From positions 1-64,000 of the forward strand of contig JBAXOB010000008.1 in NCBI GenBank assembly GCA_037133475.1: a DNA stretch of 64,000 bases. Reading direction: 5' to 3'. Positions 35,885-45,396 of this stretch are shown here, in pieces (the first letter of the stretch is position 1; each line of letters opens with the position of its first letter). This DNA is from CAIVAT01 sp037133475 (GTDB lineage Bacteria > Bacteroidota > Bacteroidia > Bacteroidales > FEN-979). The notes beneath the pieces are model-generated. The model was not told the origin of the DNA. It saw only the letters and a list, made by a program, of their open reading frames with translations, and searched no databases. Made by a program: the position numbers and the translations under genes.

Positions 35885-36658
35885 ATGGGTAAACTGAGCA
35901 CATATTCGAGGTATTTTTACGACTATTTATCGCATGGCGATTTCCTGTCTATCATAGCATCCGCGCGATATATCATAAACCAATCCTCCCATAAAAAAGA
36001 CAGGATCATTCAAACCTCCATCGGGAAATTTTATTGCCGGAAAAACACAAATGATTTTCAGTTTGCAAACTATGGCTATGAATGGGGGGTGAAAAAATTC
36101 CTGCTGGACCACATCAAGGAATACACGGTTTTCATCGATGGCGGGGCCTGCGTGGGCGACTACTCCATCCTGCTTTCGCGATTCGGGGCAAGGTGTATTG
36201 CTTTTGAACCTGTTGAAAGCAATTTCAACGTGCTGACCCGTAACCTGGAGCTCAACAACCTGACAGGAACGATCACCACATTCCCGTTTGGTCTGGGTGA
36301 AGTTAATAAAGTGGAGCATTTCACCTTTGACCCTGTCAATACTGGCGCCTCCTGTAAATCGGCAGATCCCGCATCATCGGATTGCAGGGCGGATATCCGT
36401 ACGTTTGATTCCCTGCTGCCTGAACTGAATCTTAAAACGACCGACCGGATCCTGTTCAAACTGGATATTGAAGGGATGGAGGCTGAAGCAATCCGTGGCG
36501 CTGCCGGGTTTATCAGGCTTTTCCCGAATATCACCTTTGTATTGGAAGACAAACACACAGGCAAGGACCCGATCGAAGAGGCGCTCAGGGAAATTGCCGG
36601 GTTTGAAATCGGGATCGTCGACCATTTTAACATCTACGCAAAAAAAATTATCGCATAA
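35885..36658 (+). CDS. FkbM family methyltransferase
   Basis: A 257-aa SAM-dependent methyltransferase. The SAM-binding motif FIDGGACVGDYS is at 84-94, followed by CIAFEPVESNF and the FkbM-typical KLDIEGMEAEAIRGA. Members of this family O-methylate sugars or macrolides. In an exopolysaccharide locus it most likely methylates a sugar hydroxyl of the repeat unit. It lies 81 nt after the GT4 gene. Confidence 0.85.
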   Translation: MGKLSTYSRYFYDYLSHGDFLSIIASARYIINQSSHKKDRIIQTSIGKFYCRKNTNDFQFANYGYEWGVKKFLLDHIKEYTVFIDGGACVGDYSILLSRFGARCIAFEPVESNFNVLTRNLELNNLTGTITTFPFGLGEVNKVEHFTFDPVNTGASCKSADPASSDCRADIRTFDSLLPELNLKTTDRILFKLDIEGMEAEAIRGAAGFIRLFPNITFVLEDKHTGKDPIEEALREIAGFEIGIVDHFNIYAKKIIA

Positions 36659-36675
36659 CCCATATAAACTGCATT

Positions 36676-37860
36676 ATGGTAATCTTAAAAATCATCTTCT
36701 GGATCCTGCTTTTCATTGTTTTTTATGCCTATATCGGATATGGTATCCTGCTATTTGTTATGGTCAGGATCAAAAGGATATTTGGCCAAAAAAGTGTCCA
36801 TACCGAGGCCGGCTATGAACCAGAGGTAACCCTTTTTATTGCAGCCTACAATGAAAAGGATTTTGTGGCTGAAAAGGTCCGGAATTCCCTCGAACTCGAT
36901 TATCCGAAGGAAAAACTGCATATGGTGTGGGTTACTGACGGTTCGGATGACGGTACCCCTGAGGAACTTAAAAAATATGAAGGGTTGGAGGTATATCATC
37001 TGCCCGGGCGAAGCGGCAAGATAGGCGCGATGAACCGTGGCATGAAGTTTGTAAAGACGCCTGTTGTGGTGTTTTGTGATGCCAATACCATGCTGGGACG
37101 TGAGTCGATCAGGCGGATCGTGCGCCTTTTCAGCGATCCGAAAGTAGGTTGCGTTTCTGGCGAAAAGCGCATCTACAGTAAGGAAAAGGACTCGGCTGCC
37201 GGTGCCGGTGAAGGGCTCTACTGGAAATATGAATCGACCCTTAAAAAATGGGATGCGGAGCTTTACTCGGTTGTCGGGGCCGCCGGTGAACTGTTTGCCA
37301 TCCGCACGGAATTATACCAGGAGGTAGAGCGCGATACCCTGCTCGACGACTTTATCATATCGCTCCGGGTTGCCCAAAAAGGGTACACCATCCAGTACGA
37401 CCCGGATGCCTATGCCATCGAAACCGCCTCTGCAAATGTGAAAGAGGAGCTCAAACGTAAGATCAGGATCTCGGCCGGGGGTATTCAATCGGTCATCAGG
37501 CTGCGATCATTGCTGAACATCTTTAAGTTCGGGATGTTGTCGTTCCAGTACATTTCTCACCGGGTACTGCGATGGACACTGGCCCCCCTGTCATTGCTGT
37601 TTATGCTGATCATCGGGCTGGTCCTGGCCCTCGATGAGGGTATTACCGGGACAGGATTCTACAACATTTTATTCATGCTGCAGGTACTTTTTTACCTTTC
37701 AGCCCTCCTGGGATGGTACCTCGAAAACAAGGCCATCCGGGTGAAATTACTGTTCGTCCCTTACTATTTTTTCATCATGAACCTTTCAGTGTTCCTGGGA
37801 TTCAAGCGCTACATGAAAGGTTCTCAATCAGTTAACTGGGAGAGAGCCAAACGTGGTTAA
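36676..37860 (+). CDS. Family 2 glycosyltransferase with C-terminal membrane segments
   Basis: A 394-aa GT2. One membrane segment (about 8-31) precedes the catalytic domain with FIAAYNEKDF, DGSDDGT and the DxD-like D135 in FCDANTM. Three membrane segments close the protein (about 300-370). Similar proteins act in cell-surface polysaccharide and glycolipid synthesis. Its 3' end overlaps the next gene by 8 nt. Confidence 0.85.
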   Translation: MVILKIIFWILLFIVFYAYIGYGILLFVMVRIKRIFGQKSVHTEAGYEPEVTLFIAAYNEKDFVAEKVRNSLELDYPKEKLHMVWVTDGSDDGTPEELKKYEGLEVYHLPGRSGKIGAMNRGMKFVKTPVVVFCDANTMLGRESIRRIVRLFSDPKVGCVSGEKRIYSKEKDSAAGAGEGLYWKYESTLKKWDAELYSVVGAAGELFAIRTELYQEVERDTLLDDFIISLRVAQKGYTIQYDPDAYAIETASANVKEELKRKIRISAGGIQSVIRLRSLLNIFKFGMLSFQYISHRVLRWTLAPLSLLFMLIIGLVLALDEGITGTGFYNILFMLQVLFYLSALLGWYLENKAIRVKLLFVPYYFFIMNLSVFLGFKRYMKGSQSVNWERAKRG

Positions 37861-39565
37861 TACAAAACACACCCGGCCAGGGCCGGGAATATTACTGGTC
37901 TTTCTGTCAACGGTTCTCCTTTCATATTCCCTTGCTGCCGCAACTGCAAACACGCGGAAATCAAAAATTGTCGTGGCCCTGACAACCACCCTGGTCGATG
38001 CCTCCGTTTCACCCTACAACCAGATTCAACCCGGCGATACGCTGTTTTTCGAACCCGGGACACGCGATTACCTCCTGATCCGGAATTTCCGGGGAGCGAC
38101 AGGGAATCCAGTAATATTTCTGAACCTCAACGGGGTCGTGATCATCGATACCGACCACCAGTTTGGCATCTCCATCTCCGACTGCCAGTTCATCAGGCTT
38201 TCAGGGACCGGCAGCATCGACAACTTCTATGGTTTCAAGGTTCAGCGCGTGCTGGCCGGCGCCGGACTCGGCATCGGCTACATGAGCTCGGATGTTGAAA
38301 TCGATCATCTCAATATCCAGAATGTTCCCATTGCCGGGATATATGCCAAAACCGACCCCGACTGCTCCTTTACCAGCACCCGCGACAAGTTCACCCAGTT
38401 CAACACCATTATCCACGATAATTACATTCTCGGAGCAGGCAATGAAGGCATGTACATTGGCAGCAGCAAGTACAGCGGGCAGGAGTTTACCTGTAACGGC
38501 AGGGATACCGTATTGCTGCCCTCGCTGCTGGATGGAGTGAAAGTTTACAGTAACATCATCAGTTATGCGGGCTGGGATGGAATCCAGGTAAGTTCCGCCT
38601 CGGCAAACTGCCAGGTTTACGACAACCTGGTCCTTTACGACAGCCAGGATGAACAGCCGTTTCAAATGTCGGGCATCTTGCTGGGAGGCGGATCCAAATG
38701 CGACTGTTTCAACAACTATATTGCAAACGGCAAGGGCGACGGCATTGAAAGTCATGGGCTCGGGGGTTACCGGATTTTCAACAATGTCATCGTAAATGCA
38801 GGTAAAACCTATAAACCCGGCGATTCCACCCAGATGAAACACGGTATTTTTGTTTCCGACGTTTCGGTACTGCCGGATTCCTCCTTTTACATCCTATTTA
38901 ACGATATTATTAATCCAAAATCAGACGGCATCAGGTTTTCAAGCGTGGTAAGCCGCAATAACCTGATCGCATCCAACGTCATCATCAACCCCGGTAATTT
39001 CGACTATTATGAACACGGCAATACCGGATTCAGGGGCAAGGATTCCTATGTGATGATCCCGGATGCCTCGGCACAGGTAGCACTTAAAAACAACTGGTTT
39101 TCAAGAACCCAGGACAGCGCCCGGTTTGATTCTTCGAATTACACTCTTTTGCCCGGCTCCCTGCTGATCGATGCTGCCAGCCCTGAAACGCACAACGTCA
39201 CCTTTGATTTTTATCATCATCTGCGCCCCTATGGTAATGGTTATGACATAGGAGCCTTTGAATACAACCCCGCTTACCTGGGGGTTTCCCAAAAGGAACC
39301 AGTGACGAAAGTAGTAGAATCTCCCTTCCCGAATCCAGTCTCAAAAACATTCACCATCAAATACCAATGTGACTTTCCTGCCGATGTGACGCTTCGCATC
39401 TATAGCCTTCAGGGCGCCAAACTCTACCAGCAGTCGCGCACCGCCCCCTCGGCAGGGAGTTATACACTCACAGAGGATGTTGAAAATTTACCTGAAGGTA
39501 TCTACCTCTATACGTTGCAGATCGGGAAACAGCAGTTTTCCGGCCGGATGGTTAAGAAAAACTAA
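37853..39565 (+). CDS. Secreted right-handed beta-helix protein with T9SS sorting domain
   Basis: A 570-aa exported protein starting at GTG. A signal peptide (about 12-32) is followed by right-handed parallel beta-helix repeats (about 100-440) with repeated N-x-I/V-x-x and IYSN/VYDN rungs, the pectate-lyase-like fold. The last 75 residues form a type A T9SS C-terminal domain with PNPVSKTFTIKY and LPEGIYLYTLQ. It is therefore exported across the outer membrane and attached or released there. Lyase or glycan-binding activity on the locus polysaccharide is a reasonable guess; catalytic residues are not identifiable. Confidence 0.85.
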   Translation: MVNTKHTRPGPGILLVFLSTVLLSYSLAAATANTRKSKIVVALTTTLVDASVSPYNQIQPGDTLFFEPGTRDYLLIRNFRGATGNPVIFLNLNGVVIIDTDHQFGISISDCQFIRLSGTGSIDNFYGFKVQRVLAGAGLGIGYMSSDVEIDHLNIQNVPIAGIYAKTDPDCSFTSTRDKFTQFNTIIHDNYILGAGNEGMYIGSSKYSGQEFTCNGRDTVLLPSLLDGVKVYSNIISYAGWDGIQVSSASANCQVYDNLVLYDSQDEQPFQMSGILLGGGSKCDCFNNYIANGKGDGIESHGLGGYRIFNNVIVNAGKTYKPGDSTQMKHGIFVSDVSVLPDSSFYILFNDIINPKSDGIRFSSVVSRNNLIASNVIINPGNFDYYEHGNTGFRGKDSYVMIPDASAQVALKNNWFSRTQDSARFDSSNYTLLPGSLLIDAASPETHNVTFDFYHHLRPYGNGYDIGAFEYNPAYLGVSQKEPVTKVVESPFPNPVSKTFTIKYQCDFPADVTLRIYSLQGAKLYQQSRTAPSAGSYTLTEDVENLPEGIYLYTLQIGKQQFSGRMVKKN

Positions 39566-39569
39566 GGGG

Positions 39570-41417
39570 TCAGGCTAAAAAATCAGAAAGTTTCCCAACC
39601 TTTTTCCCTTCGACAACCTTATCCCACCAGATCGTAATAATCAGCAGGTTCAGCATTTGATTGGATTTCACCTGTTTATACCAGAACCAGTAACTCTTGC
39701 CTGTTGACAGGGCTTCGTACTGTTTGAAAAATGCGTCCAGGTAACCGGTGTTTTTCAGGGATTTGGCAAATGCCGAATTTCCGATGTAGCGATAGATCCT
39801 CGCGCGACGCTGTGCATCGTTAAAAAAGATTTCAAGCGGGGAAAATCCCCCCTGTTTTGCGCGGGTTGTCACAGCAGCCGGCAACATGGGCTTTACCAGT
39901 TGCTTGTGAATATACTTGGTAACGCCCTTGCCCTTCATCGATTCCTTGAGGGTACCTTTGGCTCTCAGGTTGATCGGAAGGTGCTGCTGGAAATTATACA
40001 GGTCAAGGTCGGTATAGGAGAAGGCAAGGTTCACGCCGAATTGTTCGGATAGCCTGGATGCTTTAAAGATGATAACTTCATTTACCGAGTGCCGTAAATG
40101 CAAATAATAGTTCCGCTGCAGGAACAACTCGTCGTAGCTGTGGAAATGATCCGGAATGTCATCCAGGTATGGATGGGCGGGAATGTGCCGCATATCAAAC
40201 ATTTTGTTCAGCTGGTAGTCGTGAAAACCGAAGGTTTCGGGTTCCATAACCCTCAGGATCTTCTGGTTCTGGAAATGGATCCTGAATGAGAGGTTGTCAT
40301 GGTCAAACAGGCTGTTATCGCTTAGCTTGTCGAACAAAACCGAGAAAGGCTTCAGGCCGATACGCTGCATCTTATAATGCAGGGCCGTTTCCCTGATCCC
40401 GGCTCCGAAATACTGATCATTGCCATCGCCGCCGATGGTGACGGGAAGGTTTTCCCCGCTGACCATTTTCATGGCAGAATGGTTGAGCATAAAACCTGAT
40501 TCGGAAAAGGGATCACCCATATAGTCAATAATGTCGGGCAGGAACTCTATTTCAGTACCATCCATGATATATTCATGGTGGTCGGCACCGAATTTCTCGG
40601 CCATCATTTTAGCATAGGGCAGCTCGGAGGCAGGGTTATCCTTGAACCCGATGGAATAGGTTTTAATAGGGCCTGCAAATACCTCCCGGATCATGGCAAT
40701 ATTGCCGCCTGAGTCATACCCGCCGCTCAGCAGGGCACCTACTGTTCCTGAATCTCCGATCCTGCGTTTCAACGATTTTTTAAGCAGGTCGCTGTATTGA
40801 TCAATGGCCTCCTTGAGACTGATTTCCCTGCGTTCGGCATTCAGGATCTCCTCGTAACTGAACATCTTCTCAAATCTGAAGTCCCCGGCGGTAACAAATA
40901 AAACCTCGCCTGCCGGGATCTTGCTGACGCCTTCCAGCGATGTGCCGGGTGCAGGAATATAGCCGATTTTCAGAAAGGTGGTGACGCCTGTCAGATCAGG
41001 TTTGGCAACAAAATCCCTGAAACAGTTCAGTCCATGGTAAGTATCAGTAAAGAATTCCTTTGTAAAATAGATCATGCGCCCCTCTCCGTTGCGGTCACGG
41101 GTAATCACGGTTCTTCCCGGTTCCCTGATAATGATGGTAAATTTTCCATTCAGCCTTTTCAAACCCTTCACCCCTTCCCTGTCAAACAGTTCAAAAACCA
41201 GGTCAGCCGGGTTTCCGGTCGTCGCCGGAAACAAATTCCGGATTTCATCCAGGTTATAGATACAGCTGTGCATATATAGCTGCCGGTCGCCCTTTGTTGC
41301 GGTTTCATATCCGTTGCAGGAGACAGACCCCCGGAGTTCATTTGATTTCTCTGACGGAACCAACCTTTCAGCGATCTGACTGGTCGTTGAAAACAGGCCA
41401 TTGAAAAATGTTTTCAT
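39570..41417 (-). CDS. Divergent asparagine-synthase-like protein without glutaminase Cys
   Basis: A 615-aa protein of the AsnB type. The N-terminal part has the amidohydrolase-like fold but begins MKTFFN, with no Cys at position 2, so glutamine hydrolysis should be lost. The synthetase part keeps the PP-loop SGGYDSGG (231-238), while the later acidic motif reads GGDGNDQYFG instead of the usual GxGGDE pattern. It may amidate or adenylate a sugar or peptide with free ammonia, or be non-catalytic. It converges on the beta-helix gene with 4 nt between stops, at the edge of the locus. Confidence 0.75.
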   Translation of the reverse strand: MKTFFNGLFSTTSQIAERLVPSEKSNELRGSVSCNGYETATKGDRQLYMHSCIYNLDEIRNLFPATTGNPADLVFELFDREGVKGLKRLNGKFTIIIREPGRTVITRDRNGEGRMIYFTKEFFTDTYHGLNCFRDFVAKPDLTGVTTFLKIGYIPAPGTSLEGVSKIPAGEVLFVTAGDFRFEKMFSYEEILNAERREISLKEAIDQYSDLLKKSLKRRIGDSGTVGALLSGGYDSGGNIAMIREVFAGPIKTYSIGFKDNPASELPYAKMMAEKFGADHHEYIMDGTEIEFLPDIIDYMGDPFSESGFMLNHSAMKMVSGENLPVTIGGDGNDQYFGAGIRETALHYKMQRIGLKPFSVLFDKLSDNSLFDHDNLSFRIHFQNQKILRVMEPETFGFHDYQLNKMFDMRHIPAHPYLDDIPDHFHSYDELFLQRNYYLHLRHSVNEVIIFKASRLSEQFGVNLAFSYTDLDLYNFQQHLPINLRAKGTLKESMKGKGVTKYIHKQLVKPMLPAAVTTRAKQGGFSPLEIFFNDAQRRARIYRYIGNSAFAKSLKNTGYLDAFFKQYEALSTGKSYWFWYKQVKSNQMLNLLIITIWWDKVVEGKKVGKLSDFLA

Positions 41418-41557
41418 AATTAAGGGTTAAAATTGATGAATGTATATAACTTAACTGATGCAATGCTAAAATAGGTATTATTTACTTGTCTTATAACTAT
41501 TTTCAGTTAAAATGTTATATTTTTCACAATTTCCTTTTACGGGGGAGAACAACCGGC

Positions 41558-41589
41558 AAAAAGAGGTGACCGGAATATAACCAGTCACC
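41558..41589 (-). terminator. Possible hairpin/attenuator on the minus strand
   Basis: Arms 41565-41573 and 41581-41589 pair with one mismatch around a 7-nt loop, and on the minus strand the hairpin is followed by TCTTTTTG. It lies 148 nt upstream of the asparagine-synthase-like gene and could terminate a short leader transcript. Confidence 0.3.
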
Positions 41590-41690
41590 CTGTAAAAAAT
41601 GCCAATCAACAAGATTCATCCTATTATAGTTCATTATTCACCTGATCAGGTCGGAAAATTTGATTAATATTGTTCACCAAAGCGGATATT

Positions 41691-44600
41691 ATGAAAACCA
41701 ATTCCAAGATTATCCTGTTATTCCTGTCGTTGCTGGGTTTCTTTGTTCTTTTTGCACTGGGATATTTTTTTCTCCAGGTAAAAGAACAGCGGCTTTACCT
41801 GCAATTGAAACAAAAAAGTGAATCACAGGTAATCCAGACAGTCCTGAAATTCAAAATGGATGGTTACCTGCGACCCGTCAGGGATAATTCAGCCTGGGAT
41901 GAAATGGTTTCACGTACAAAATCAAAGGATACCGTATGGGCTAAAAACAACCTGGTCCCGGTTATTTCCACCTTTAGCATGAGTTATCTCGGAACCTATG
42001 ACCTGGGCGGAAAACTGATCTTTTCAGTCTGTGATACCTCCGGAAAGGGGTTTTCACTTTCACCGGACCAGATCAAAACGCTTTTCTCCGGAAACAGTTA
42101 TTTTGACAGCTTCCTTTTTCACGATGGCAGGCTTTTTGAGATTTTCGGAGGTACCATTGTACCAACTTCGGATATTGCGCATCGCACAAAACCCAATGCC
42201 TACCTGGTTGCAGCCGTTTCATGGAATCAGCCGTACCGTGACGAAATCGAAAAAGCCACCGCGCTGTCCCTCCAAATTCACCCGTACGATTCATCAAGCC
42301 CATCGCGGCAGGAAAATGACAGAAAAAACGGCATCTGCCACGAACTGCCCGGTATGAACGGGACCCATCCAGGTTACCTGAAGTTTGTCCGCACCGACAA
42401 CATCGCCACCGACCTGAATATCCTGGGTTATTTTGCCATTTTTGGTTCATTGATCCTGATCATCGTCTGCCTGGTTTTTTTCTATTGTGTAAACAGGTGG
42501 ATCTCCGTTCCGCTTAAACAGATCACCCGGAGCCTTTCGAGCGGGGAAATTGGCTCCGCCAAGGATTTACTGGAGAAGCAAAATGAATTTGGCGATATTG
42601 CACGGCTGATGCGGAAATACAACACCCAGCAACTTGCGCTTATCAGTAAAATAGCCGAGAAAGAACAGGCCGACCACCAGATTAAAAGATTATCGACGGC
42701 AGTTGAACAGAGTGCAAACACGATCATCATTACCGATTTGAATGGCATCATCGAATATGTTAACCAGCGGTTTACCGAAGTAACAGGTTATACACCAGCC
42801 GAAGCCCTCGGGCAAAGTACCCGGATCTTAAAATCCGGTATGCAGGATAAATCGTTCTACGAAAACCTGTGGAACACCATATCATCGGGTAACGAATGGA
42901 AAGGCGAGATCAACAACAGGAAGAAAAACGGCGAACTTTTCTGGGAATCGATCAACATAGCCCCCATCAAAAACCAGGAGGGCGTCGTTACCAGTTACAT
43001 TGCCATTAAAGAGGATATTACAGAGCGGAAACAGACCGAAAAGGAGCTCAGGGAGTCAAAGGAATTTGCCGAATTGCTGTATAAGGTGATCCCCAGCGCC
43101 CTGTTCACCGTTGATCTCAACCAGAAAATTACCAGCTGGAACGCCCAGGCGGAGGCAATTACGGGATTCACCAAACAGGAGATGATCGGGAATTCCTGTT
43201 CTACCTTTTCAGATTCACCATGTAATGAACGCTGCGGACTTTTTGATGCGGCAATTACCAAGCCTGTTCATAGCCGCGAATGCAGTATCCGTAACAAATC
43301 GGGCCAGACCCTGATTATATCAAAAAATGTAGATCTGCTGAAGGATCCTGCAGGGAATGTCATCGGCGGAATCGAAAGTTTTGAGGATATCACAGAGCGG
43401 AAAAAAGTTGAACAGGCTTTGTTTGACAGCAACCAGCGCTATTCCACCCTGGTACACAAACTTCCCGACCTTATCCTGATCCACCGCAACGGGAATATCC
43501 TGTTTGCCAATGATGCAGCCCTTACCGTGATCGGTTCGACACCTGAAGAACTGGTCGGGGCAAATATCATGGAGTTTATTGCTGAAGGTTCAAAGGAGAC
43601 TGTGATGCGCAACATGCAAAAACGCATTGCAGGTTCGGAGCATGTAAAGGATTACGAGATTCAGGCAATTACGAGGAAAGGTGAGATTAAAGACACCATC
43701 ATCCGCGGCGATACCATCATGTATGACAACGAGCCCGCGGTTATTGCCATCCTGATCGATATCACGGAAAGAAAACAAATTGAAACGGCGCTCCAGAAGG
43801 CCAAAGATGAAGCCGAGCGCGCCAACAGGGCAAAGTCAGAATTCCTTGCCACCATGAGCCATGAAATCAGGACACCGATGAATGGCGTCATCGGCATGAC
43901 GGAGCTGGCTTTAACCACCATCCTGACTACCAGCCAGCGCGATTACCTCGAATCGATTCAAACCTCGGCCTACCTGCTCCTGAACACGATCAACGACATC
44001 CTCGATTTTTCAAAAATCGAAGCCGGCAAACTTGAAATTGAACATGTGGAATTTAACATCTATGACGTCCTCGAGAAGAGTGTCGACATCCTGACCGTGA
44101 AGGCTTTTGATAAAAATCTTGAGTTATTGTGCGAAATCGAACCCGGGTTGCCTGAGTATTTTTACGGTGATCCCCTACGGATCAGGCAGATACTGGTAAA
44201 TTTCATCAGCAATGCGATTAAATTTACCGATAAGGGTGAGATTTTTCTTTCAGCCAGGCGAAGCCCCGGCACCTCCATTGAAAACGGGATTCTCAGGGTT
44301 ATTTTCAGTGTCAAGGACACCGGGATCGGAATTGAGGAGAGCAAGCTGCAGAATATTTTCGACCAGTTTACCCAGGCCGACAGTTCCACCACGCGGAAAT
44401 ACGGTGGCACAGGACTCGGGCTCTCCATTTCGAAGATGCTCACCAAAATCATGAAGGGTTCACTGGTGGTGGAAAGTGAATTGGGGGTTGGCAGCACCTT
44501 TAGTTTTGAGTTACCGCTTGAGGTCGTACCCGAAAATGCGGAGGGAGGCAAACTTGCAAAACCGGATATTAAAAAGGTACTGGTTGTCGACGACAACCTG

Positions 44601-45395
44601 ACCAACCTGAAGATCATGAAGGATATGCTGACATACTGGGGCATTGAATCCATGGTATGCATGGGCGGGACAGACGCGCTCCAGGAGTTGCAGGCTGCCA
44701 ATGAGGCCGGAAAAAGTTATGACCTGGTAATTCTCGACATGCATATGCCGGGCATGGATGGAATTGCCGTTGCGGAGGAGATCCGGAAAAGCCAGACGAG
44801 GGATATGAAGCCCATCATCTTCATGTATTCGTCGGTCGAAAAAGACAATATTATCCAGCAGTGCAAGAATCTTGGAATTCAGCAATACCTTACAAAACCG
44901 GTAAAGATGAAAGACTTTTTCAAATTGCTGCACCAGGGCAAGGCACGCGCGAATGAACGTCCTGGCCTTATTTCGCCCTCCAAGGATGACAACCTGGTGG
45001 TGGACCCCGGGAAAACGATACTGGTAGCCGAAGACAACAACATCAACATGAAATTGCTGACGGTCATGCTGCTGAAGACCGGGGTCAGCGTTATCAGTGC
45101 CGCCAATGGAGACGAGGCGGTCACGCTGTTTGGCAAACACAAGGTAGACCTTATCTTCATGGATATCCACATGCCCGAAAAGGATGGTTTCCAGGCAACG
45201 AGGGAGATCAGGAAGATGGAAAATCCCGATTCGCGGATTCCGATTATTGCACTGACTGCCATCGCAATGCCGGGCGACCGGGAAAAGTGCATGGAGGCGG
45301 GAATGGACGACTATCTTTCCAAACCCTTCCGCAAGGATGACCTGTATGTGGTTATCAGGAAATATTTGTTACACGAAGACATAGAAACTGCCTGA
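41691..45395 (+). CDS. Hybrid sensor histidine kinase (CHASE4-like, HAMP, three PAS, HisKA, HATPase, two receivers)
   Basis: A 1234-aa membrane sensor. TM1 (about 8-28) and TM2 (about 244-270) flank a CHASE4-like sensing domain; HAMP and three PAS domains follow (about 338-455, 460-575, 582-690). The second PAS has a Cys-rich stretch (SCSTFSDSPCNERCG). The phosphorylated His is H724 in MSHEIRTPMNG, and the ATPase shows GTGLGLSIS. Two receivers end the protein, with D1016 and D1158. The ATG at 41691 is preferred to a TTG 21 nt upstream. No output gene is adjacent; the next gene is rlmD, 1 nt away. Confidence 0.93.
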   Translation: MKTNSKIILLFLSLLGFFVLFALGYFFLQVKEQRLYLQLKQKSESQVIQTVLKFKMDGYLRPVRDNSAWDEMVSRTKSKDTVWAKNNLVPVISTFSMSYLGTYDLGGKLIFSVCDTSGKGFSLSPDQIKTLFSGNSYFDSFLFHDGRLFEIFGGTIVPTSDIAHRTKPNAYLVAAVSWNQPYRDEIEKATALSLQIHPYDSSSPSRQENDRKNGICHELPGMNGTHPGYLKFVRTDNIATDLNILGYFAIFGSLILIIVCLVFFYCVNRWISVPLKQITRSLSSGEIGSAKDLLEKQNEFGDIARLMRKYNTQQLALISKIAEKEQADHQIKRLSTAVEQSANTIIITDLNGIIEYVNQRFTEVTGYTPAEALGQSTRILKSGMQDKSFYENLWNTISSGNEWKGEINNRKKNGELFWESINIAPIKNQEGVVTSYIAIKEDITERKQTEKELRESKEFAELLYKVIPSALFTVDLNQKITSWNAQAEAITGFTKQEMIGNSCSTFSDSPCNERCGLFDAAITKPVHSRECSIRNKSGQTLIISKNVDLLKDPAGNVIGGIESFEDITERKKVEQALFDSNQRYSTLVHKLPDLILIHRNGNILFANDAALTVIGSTPEELVGANIMEFIAEGSKETVMRNMQKRIAGSEHVKDYEIQAITRKGEIKDTIIRGDTIMYDNEPAVIAILIDITERKQIETALQKAKDEAERANRAKSEFLATMSHEIRTPMNGVIGMTELALTTILTTSQRDYLESIQTSAYLLLNTINDILDFSKIEAGKLEIEHVEFNIYDVLEKSVDILTVKAFDKNLELLCEIEPGLPEYFYGDPLRIRQILVNFISNAIKFTDKGEIFLSARRSPGTSIENGILRVIFSVKDTGIGIEESKLQNIFDQFTQADSSTTRKYGGTGLGLSISKMLTKIMKGSLVVESELGVGSTFSFELPLEVVPENAEGGKLAKPDIKKVLVVDDNLTNLKIMKDMLTYWGIESMVCMGGTDALQELQAANEAGKSYDLVILDMHMPGMDGIAVAEEIRKSQTRDMKPIIFMYSSVEKDNIIQQCKNLGIQQYLTKPVKMKDFFKLLHQGKARANERPGLISPSKDDNLVVDPGKTILVAEDNNINMKLLTVMLLKTGVSVISAANGDEAVTLFGKHKVDLIFMDIHMPEKDGFQATREIRKMENPDSRIPIIALTAIAMPGDREKCMEAGMDDYLSKPFRKDDLYVVIRKYLLHEDIETA

Positions 45396-45396
45396 A

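Noticed and set aside
41665..41672. TAATATTG as promoter of the hybrid kinase
   Set aside because: It lacks the TTTG core and is too close to the start codon to be sure.
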